A DNA stretch of 64,000 bases from Bifiguratus adelaidae (lineage: Eukaryota > Mucoromycota > Endogonomycetes > Endogonales), in the NCBI GenBank assembly GCA_002261195.1, contig MVBO01000013.1, positions 162,951-226,950 of the forward strand. Direction: 5' to 3'. The notes beneath the pieces were generated by a model that saw nothing but the letters and a program-made list of their open reading frames with translations, was not told the origin of the DNA and made no database searches. This document shows, in pieces, positions 57,767 to 64,000 of this stretch (position 1 is its first letter; the number at the start of each line of letters is the position of its first letter). Both the position numbers and the translations under genes were made by a program.

Positions 57767-58915
57767 TCAAATGTAGATCCTCGTATCATAGAATGGATAT
57801 AACTGAGGTTTCATCATCTTGAATGGCACCCGCTCAAGGTGTTTCCAGTGCAATAAATGAAGCATGTAGTGCGTACCATTTGTTGAATTTGTTCTTGCTG
57901 TGAGTTTGACGACGCATTGACCAGGGGTAATGGAATAGGAGTCTAAATGATGGCCATCTGTCAGCACATGTTTACAACACCATATCCAGCCATGACAAGT
58001 CGCAAGTGAAACGAGAGATCAGACATCAAAAAGGGTGTACTCATGGCGATCATGTGAAACACGGATTGATGGACATCATTTCATGACAATCTTGTCAATG
58101 GCTGTGACGACTTACCATGTAAGCGTAGGCAGAGATACCACTGATTCTACTTTGCAGCCAAAGAATAACAAGTCAGTCAACCGCATCCATCAAATAATCC
58201 CTCGGAGCCAATGTCTCGTTTGATCAGAACATGTAAGCAGATAATGACGTATGTTATCATCAATGTAGTTCAGTAGCAGAACTGGCAAAATCGTCGTTCA
58301 TCATATCGAGGCATTCAATCACTGTTCAACCTTCCCAATAACTTACCATGACTGTGAAGCTCTGTTCCATCCAAAGGATTCTTGACCATGATCAAAACAA
58401 AAAATTCAAATTTGCATCTGAAACCAAGCCACAGGTCAGTAAGAAGTTCTCCACACGATTCATCGTCAGCATCGCGACGAAAGAGGCGTCAGCTGGTAGT
58501 GCATGTGTTTCTACAATCACGTCATCATTGAAACGAGATGGATAGTTTACATCACCCGCCCAAAAACTGCACGCAATCGCAAACTGATTCTTACCTTGAG
58601 AATGTCGATCGGACAAGATGCAGACTATCTTGCGAGACGCACTCGGAGCTAATGGACAATGACACGATGAGTTGCTGCTCTTTATATCACTTGAGCCAAT
58701 CGACACGATGACCAAGGTGTAGGCTCTGAATCGAGGAATTCCATTTTCACTAGTTCAACACGACCCTTTTCAGTTGCATAAATGCAATGATGTTTGTCTT
58801 CATCGCCATCCCGCCCCCCAACGCAGACAACCAATAACGCAACTTACCTTGAGATGCCGTCTAGTGAGAGCGAGAAAGAGAGAACGAACACTCTCAGAGT
58901 GTTTTTTTCGCGCAT
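57767..58915 (-). CDS. Probable spliced gene of unknown function
   Basis: No long frame exists, but strong donors occur in order on the minus strand (GTAAGTTGC, GTAAGAATC, GTAAGTTAT, GTAAGTCGT), and coding-like pieces lie between them. One chain reads MEFLDSEPTPCSECVSQDSL, FWAGDKHMHYQLTPLS and CKFEFFVLIMVKNPLDGTEL, then possibly VIECLDMMNDDFASSATELH. The last exon, DSYSITPGQCVVKLTARTNS to MKPQLYPFYDTRIYI, is open to its stop at 57767. I could not make all phases agree between the fourth and last exon, so the gene may include an unseen small exon or may be decaying. The start at 58915 or inside exon 2 is a guess. I do not recognise a family. Confidence 0.45.
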
Positions 58916-58937
58916 TTAAACAAGAAAAAAGGAGCGA

Positions 58938-58945
58938 TGACGTCA
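58938..58945. promoter_or_regulatory. CRE palindrome TGACGTCA upstream of ERV2
   Basis: A perfect TGACGTCA lies 70 bp upstream of the ERV2 start, between it and the divergent minus-strand locus. It is the consensus for CREB/ATF-type bZIP factors. In fungi the ER unfolded-protein regulator Hac1 uses related sites, which would suit ERV2. This is inference. Confidence 0.5.
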
Positions 58946-59014
58946 TACTCTTCATACTTCCGCTTTTGGAATCCTTTCTGACGGGTTTTTTCTTTGGCTC
59001 TTTCGCGCAGAAGC

Positions 59015-59738
59015 ATGCGAGCTTCGACCTTGCTCGTCCTCATTATTGTGAGTTTCATAATATCGACGGTTTTCTTTGTCCATCAGTACTCGGGGTTTGA
59101 GATCTTAAAGTGGTGTGAGAAACAAAATGTGGGATCGACGGCAGAACTGAACCAATGGAGCAACCCCGAAAGACTGTCTTCTGGAGGCGCCATTATGAAG
59201 ACTTTGGGCAACGAAACGCTAAAGTAGGTCTTTCTGAAGAGAGTGCGATGATTTGCGATTCATGTAAAACTCGCTTTCTTATAGAGCTGAACTTGGTCGC
59301 TCGACGTGGAAGGTGAGCTAAATGAAGAAGGTGTATTACTGATGAGTGTTTGATGTGGTTTCAATGCATTAGCTTTTACACACCATGACTGCAAGATATC
59401 CCCTTACACCTACACCCGATGAGCGTGAATCGCTCAAGCTCTTCATTTTATTACTTGGTAGACTATATCCTTGTGGCGAATGGTAAGCAACGGTTGCATG
59501 TGAGCGTGTTCCCTCATGATCTTGTTTTGGCAGCGCCGAACATTTCCAAAAGCTAATTGCCAAAAATCCACCACAAACATCTTCGAGGGATGCGGCTTCA
59601 CAGTGGGCCTGCGCGATTCACAATATGGTCAATGAACAACTCAACAAGGAGCTGTTTGATTGTTCGATGGTCGCAACCATGTACAAGTGTGGCTGCGACG
59701 ATGAGTCCGTACAGGCATCAACATCCATAGATTCATAG
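59015..59738 (+). CDS. ERV2: ER FAD-linked sulfhydryl oxidase Erv2
   Basis: This enzyme makes disulfides in the ER lumen by passing electrons from PDI to oxygen through FAD. Four exons (59015-59223, 59285-59312, 59373-59482, 59534-59738) give 183 residues. An N-terminal signal anchor (STLLVLIIVSFIISTVFFVH) precedes the Erv/ALR domain: LGRSTWKLLHTMTARYPL, the redox motif YPCGECAEHF (CxxC, split by an intron), WACAIHNMVNEQLNK (the CxxHNxVN FAD-binding motif) and YKCGC at the C-terminal shuttle position. The anchor distinguishes it from mitochondrial Erv1. All key residues are present. Confidence 0.94.
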
Positions 59739-59979
59739 ACAACTGCACAGCACACCATTCGCAAAGAGAAGCGCTGCCGCCTCCTGGGACTCCTCCGGCA
59801 ACTGAAGGAAATTAAAGCAAAGCCTTCCGAACAATGCCCCGTTCTTGACTTTTACGTTGACACAGACGCAGGCATTCGACCCCTCTTTTATCATCTACTA
59901 TGCATTATAGAGAATAACCTAGTCCTCTTGTACTTCTACTTAATTCAGCGCACCAATTTCTAGCACAATTACAGAGTGC

Positions 59980-61354
59980 ATGGCGAGCCGACGCAATACA
60001 AAGAAGCACGCTCATTTGTTTGGATATGGTGACGCTGGTAAGCTCAGCGGCTCTCAAAACTACTAGAATGCTCATGCAATGTCTTGCAGATCCTCTCAGC
60101 GGTAGTCCTGTGGGAGGAAGTGTCAGCGATGATCCACTGTCACAAGCATTAAGGACGACCGCAAGGGCGTCGAGTCCCTCATCAGTGGTGGCTCATACGC
60201 CATCGGCAAGGTCTGCAACACCTAGCTCCACCGCCCGTGTATCCAGGCCACCGTCTTCAGTCTCTGAACGCCCACAAAGTCCGACGGGTGCTAGCCTGTT
60301 TGGGAGAACGAGTCCTCCGAAGCTGGGTCCTACGCGCAATGATGCACAAGCGACCAGTATATTCGGCAACTTAACCACTTTAAGCCGGAAGGCGAACAAT
60401 CGAAGCGCGCAAAACTCTCCCACCCTCGAGGCTGAGAAACAAGTACGACCCGCCTCTGCTACCTCGTCACCAACGTTCAAGGATGCTGCCCAAACAGAAA
60501 GGCCAGACAAACCGAGTGAGCAAAAAGCAGCGAGCAATGACGGTCCAGACTCTATCCACAGTGCTCTAGGAATCAGCAGTGGTCCGATCGAATCCAAAGC
60601 CCAGGACCAACTTCCTCCCAATGCACCCCCCAAGTCGACATGCATGACGCGATCCAGTTCTCAACCGCAAGCGTCAACCCCATCGACTCTCACTAGCCCT
60701 CCAGAACGAGTGCAACAAACCTCACCAACGATAAAAGCATTCGAGGCAAGCCTTCAACGACAACCATCACCGAATATGGCGACATCGACGCCAGCGGCTC
60801 GCAGAGACACACACACGCCTGCTGCAGCACCCGAAGTAGATGATTTTTCCAAACATACAGTCGATCTAGCCGTGAACGCGCCATTCACCGCTGGTCCAAT
60901 GAATGACATACCGACATTTGAGGAAACTCAGATCACAACTTCAACGACGACCTACTCTGTACCATCCGAATTCACCACCAACGATCCATGGAGTGATGGT
61001 CTTCTTAAAACATCCGGCCCCGCTTTCCAACCACCGCCACAACCTATCTTACCCCCTCCCGAACAGCAAGTATTCGTACCCAAACCGTCGGTGGACACAA
61101 TTACCCAGGACTTGGCAAAATCGAATATAGAGCCATCGGCCAATGACCCTTTCGCCGATTTGAAGCAGAGTTGGAACATTACGCCAGGCGTCGCTGGTTT
61201 CCATCAATTTCACGCTACAGTGACTTCTTGGGACGATGAAGAGCTTCCAAGTGGATTCAGCGATTTGCCCCCTCGAAACACGCAAGAAGAGCACAAGATC
61301 GGAACAGCGCCGGTGCAAGGCGTTGCGGATGTTTTTGATAATCCATGGGCTTAG
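59980..61354 (+). CDS. Ser/Pro/Thr-rich disordered protein, unknown function
   Basis: Exons 59980-60037 and 60090-61354 give 440 residues. The protein starts MASRRNTKKHAHLFGYGDAD. Almost all of it is low-complexity Ser/Thr/Pro with many TP/SP sites. The C-terminal quarter is more ordered in pattern: EFTTNDPWSDGLLK, EPSANDPFADLKQSWN, SWDDEELPSGFSDLPP and a final FDNPWA. The repeated NDPW/NDPF/DNPW tripeptide-like motifs resemble the adaptor-binding DPW/DPF/NPF ligands of endocytic proteins. That suggests a clathrin-adaptor or EH-domain partner, but this is only inferred. No catalytic domain is seen. Confidence 0.7.
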
Positions 61355-61812
61355 AGTATACAAACAAAGCAATTTGACCAATATATACCCAGCCATTTTG
61401 CTAGAATAGCCCTGAAACTCCATCTATGTTCTTATCATGAACGGTGGCTAGGGAAGAGGGATGGAAGATATGAACAAAGGTCATAGTGCCGCCATGTTAC
61501 GCACGGACATATTACAACCCTTGGTAAATCATGCACCAGAGGCCAAAATATGTCTGCTTCGCTCGCATCCGTTGTATTTTAGGTTATCTACCAATCTAAT
61601 GCTGTGCTGTCGGAGATCCAATGCTATTATCACCAGCTGCTCATTTACAAGAATCGTAACTTTCCCGACATTGGGCTAAGCGTTTCGCCGGGAACCCGAA
61701 ATATAGAAATTAATTCATTTTGGAACGACTACACATTTTATATATAAGGTGGCGCGAGTTTGAGCAACTAACGCATTGTTAAATACGTTGCACACGCATT
61801 GCTACGAACAGT
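61355..61812. other. Intergenic region
   Basis: About 460 bases. A TATA-like AT-rich stretch (around 61735-61750) lies some 65 bp before the next start. No gene is supported. Confidence 0.5.
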
Positions 61813-62343
61813 ATGTTGCTTACAGAGCACTTACCCACCAAGTCGTCAAGATTATCGGCTTTTACGCACTTGTTCAAATGGGACGGGCCTGTGTCAACGT
61901 TTGAGCAAGACCCTTTCAGAAACACCAATGCACCTCAATATGCAGGCGGTTTTATTGATCCACTGAATCCCAATAACAAACGATCAGCTCACGAAGTCGA
62001 TCCTTTGGGCGGCCCAGATACCATTCGGAGCATTGCCATCCATTATAATGCAAGACCTGTCGATCGCTCGAGCGCCCCTCATACGCACAATGGACTATGG
62101 TGTCGAGATCCAATGTGCACTGGATCTCTTCAAACACGTGATCCACTGGATCCAATGAGCTCTTTCGAAGGCAAACAGATCGTTGGTTGGGTAGATCCCA
62201 TGAACCCAAATCGACCTTATCGCTTCACCACCGAATATCCTACTTTCTCTACCACCAAAAGTGCTAAACGAACCATTGCGAAGGGCAGGAACCGGTCATA
62301 CAAGAGCTTTTGGAAGCGCAATAACGGGGTTCATACAGCGTAG
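61813..62343 (+). CDS. Unknown small protein with repeated DPL/DPM-NP motifs
   Basis: A single exon of 176 residues, MLLTEHLPTKSSRLSAFTHL onward. Four short related motifs recur: FIDPLNPNNK, EVDPLGGPDT, TRDPLDPMSS and WVDPMNPNRPYRF. The tail is basic (SAKRTIAKGRNRSYKSFWKR). There is no signal peptide or membrane span. The N-terminus is basic and hydroxylated, with no acidic residue apart from one Glu in the first 20, so a mitochondrial presequence is possible but unproven. The family is not known to me. Confidence 0.6.
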   Translation: MLLTEHLPTKSSRLSAFTHLFKWDGPVSTFEQDPFRNTNAPQYAGGFIDPLNPNNKRSAHEVDPLGGPDTIRSIAIHYNARPVDRSSAPHTHNGLWCRDPMCTGSLQTRDPLDPMSSFEGKQIVGWVDPMNPNRPYRFTTEYPTFSTTKSAKRTIAKGRNRSYKSFWKRNNGVHTA

Positions 62344-63487
62344 AGCATGGGAACTCGGGACAACTTTTTAGCATAGATAATCATACTGACGACCATATAA
62401 TAAGACATTTAATTGCATTCATTGGGTTTAAGCCACTCCGAAGTCAGCGCATTCACAAATGTCTTTTTGAACCACAGCAGGCACGCGTATGTTCCTGTGT
62501 GAATAGGGATTATGGAATTACAGGTCCCATCCCCCATCCCGTGGCGTCCCTACCTTCCATCAATCACTCGTTTGCACATAGCGAGTTAGCGCAGTGTAGG
62601 CAAAGATACCTATGGTGGTACTATTCATTGCCCGCTGGCGGCTCCGGAAGCAGCTCGCGTATGGAATGCTGATGATAACCTGTCGAGATTGCAGCTGGCT
62701 AAGCGCGTTATTACCGCGAATGATGGGTGGCAAGTGATATATTCTGCCCGTGAGCGCATTCTATGGGGGCAAAGACATTTATAAAGGCCCTAACCCAAAA
62801 GTTTGTACTCGGCAGCTGCGAATGCCGAAGGCTTGTTCATAGACACTGGACCTTTGTAAATTGTCAGTGACTTAGAGTACGACAGGAGGAATACCAATCA
62901 GTCGACAAGAGGCAAATGGGGACCAATTACCACGTCAACTGCGGCTTTTGCCCGAGCCCTACAAAGACACGCAAAATGAGGAACACACCTTGCGAAACCT
63001 GTAGAACATCTTGACGGAAATGCGTAGTCTTGCCTGGCCGAAGCAATGTGTGCGAGCGCTGACAAGGATATGGGCTGTACTGCCACTTTACGAAAGGTTT
63101 GTCGCCTTCCGAGCTCAAATCGAAGTCAGCTAGGCACAAAATCAGAGTCTTTGGCGCGTGGAGAGCAAAAGGCTTCTGGCGTACCAGGAACCACTTAAGC
63201 GGATATCATGGTGCTCTTTGAGCAATTCTGCAGGTTGAAAAATGAGGTGGATGCAACCTTGGCGACCGGCCTTTCGGCAACATTGTGTGGTCCCAACCAC
63301 TTCAGCTCTTGACAGTAGTTTCATCATGCAGCGGCGAAACTTATCTCTGAGCAACCTATTGTTCGGCCAGTCAACATCTTCTGACGACGCTTTTGACAAG
63401 GATCGCGCGGTCGATTTTAATCTTCGAGCATAGGTTGGAATACAAAAACAACTAGCACGCCAAGCGAATTGTTCCAATAACCTCGCG
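62344..63487. other. Gene-poor region before the catalase-type domain
   Basis: About 1.1 kb. It holds a telobox-like CCCTAACCC at 62788-62796. Small frames occur on both strands (for example minus 63142-63519). On the plus strand, short stretches just upstream of 63488 (ARQANCSNNLA before the ATG) could belong to a catalase-like gene through an intron ending CTAG at about 63464. No heme-binding catalase domain was found. No other gene is supported. Confidence 0.35.
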
Positions 63488-64000
63488 ATGCGTGTGGCCC
63501 AGGTCCTGGTTGACGTCACTGTTCCTCCTCCAAACCCAACATACTATAACAACAACGTGACATGTGGTCTTTCCGTCTTCAGCGGTGTGCCCACCATCGT
63601 TGGTCTTAACTTTGGAATTTTGGCTTCGGTCTACTCACAGGAGTCTATGACTCAGGCGGCTGCTTTGGCTAAGCAATTCTCCGAACTTGGTCTCTTCGTC
63701 AACGTTGTGGGTGAAACTCTGATGCCAGGTGTTAACCTTACCTACTCTGCTGCTGATGCTGTCGACTTCGATGGTGTTGTCATTGCCTCTGGCGCAGAGA
63801 ACATCTTCTTGAACGGAACTTCTCCTTTATACCCTCTTGGGCGCCCGCTCGAGATCTTGAAGAATGCATATCAATGGGGTAAGCCTGTGGGTGCGGTCGG
63901 CAGTGCTACCACTGTATTCTCCTTCGCCGACATTATGACTACTCCTGGTGTCTACTTGACCAACGACACAGCAACCCTTACTGCCGACTTCAAGGCTGGT
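63488..64000 (+). CDS. Large-catalase C-terminal (flavodoxin/DJ-1-like) domain, continues beyond the window
   Basis: An open frame of 171 codons runs to the window edge. It reads MRVAQVLVDVTVPPPNPTYY, LSVFSGVPTIVGLNFGILAS, LAKQFSELGLFVNVVGETLM, YSAADAVDFDGVVIASGAEN and LEILKNAYQWGKPVGAVGSA. This matches the C-terminal class-I glutamine-amidotransferase-like domain of large-subunit fungal catalases, where it follows the PPNPTYY linker. Codon choice is markedly biased (GTC, ACC, CTT, GGT), as in highly expressed genes and unlike the neighbours. The heme domain that normally precedes it is not visible upstream, so the true start and integrity are unknown. The first ATG is only the nearest candidate. 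Confidence 0.7.
   Translation, partial: MRVAQVLVDVTVPPPNPTYYNNNVTCGLSVFSGVPTIVGLNFGILASVYSQESMTQAAALAKQFSELGLFVNVVGETLMPGVNLTYSAADAVDFDGVVIASGAENIFLNGTSPLYPLGRPLEILKNAYQWGKPVGAVGSATTVFSFADIMTTPGVYLTNDTATLTADFKAG

Overview
The window is nuclear DNA from a fungus. The evidence is a dense run of single-copy eukaryotic genes (SMC6, Nup54/57, APC5, Mediator 21, Bud32, Rad52, SF3a1/Prp21, prefoldin 4, Erv2, mitoribosomal mL60) cut by many very short introns of about 40-75 nt. Donors are mostly GTAAGT or GTGAGT, and branch-like CTAAC/TTGAC motifs lie just before the acceptors. Base composition is close to balanced. I cannot fix the phylum. A KDM3-like JmjC protein, a GH31 enzyme with a WNDNNEF-type nucleophile motif and a large-catalase-type tail are compatible with an early-diverging fungus or a non-Saccharomycotina dikaryon. 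No tRNA, rRNA, CRISPR array, LTR element or complete transposon was recognised.

Layout. 1-6.2 kb: the 5' part of SMC6 (-), Nup54/57 (-), tyrosine aminotransferase (+), ADE8 (-) and a basic unknown protein (+). 6.3-12.3 kb: APC5 (-) and a myotubularin PI3P phosphatase (+). 12.8-16.1 kb: a two-RRM protein, mL60 and a membrane protein (all +). 16.1-25.4 kb: TRM9 (-) sharing its start region with a CFP1/Spp1-like PHD protein (+), then a KDM3-like JmjC protein (+) and a Rie1-like multi-RRM protein (+). 25.4-30.0 kb is a gene-poor block with unresolved coding-like segments. 30.0-34.1 kb: SF3a1/Prp21 (+) followed by an inverted, decayed copy of part of itself. 34.1-40.9 kb: a homeodomain factor, an unknown protein, DNAJC7 (all +), prefoldin 4 (-) and a glycosylase-like protein (+). 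42.2-52.4 kb: GH31 (+), BUD32 (-), RAD52 (+), MED21 (-), an RBM-like factor (+), a glycine-rich RNA-binding protein (-) and a Cys/His-rich protein (+). 52.9-64 kb: a large F-BAR/SH3 protein (+), an unresolved spliced locus (-), ERV2 (+), two low-complexity or unknown proteins (+), and a catalase C-terminal-type domain running off the right edge.

Themes. Many neighbours are divergent pairs with tiny shared promoters: TRM9/CFP1 about 4 bp, PFD4/glycosylase-like about 20 bp, ADE8/unknown 34 bp, BUD32/RAD52 40 bp. CT/GA tracts recur at gene 5' ends. Telobox-like (TTAGGG) and CRE-like (TGACGTCA) sites sit in several promoters. Functions cluster loosely around chromosome maintenance (SMC6, RAD52, APC5), chromatin (CFP1, KDM3-like) and RNA processing (SF3a1 and five RRM or RNA-binding genes).

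Exon borders were assigned by eye from GT-AG (one possible GC-AG) sites and frame continuity. Where the exon lengths were added up, the total is a whole number of codons.
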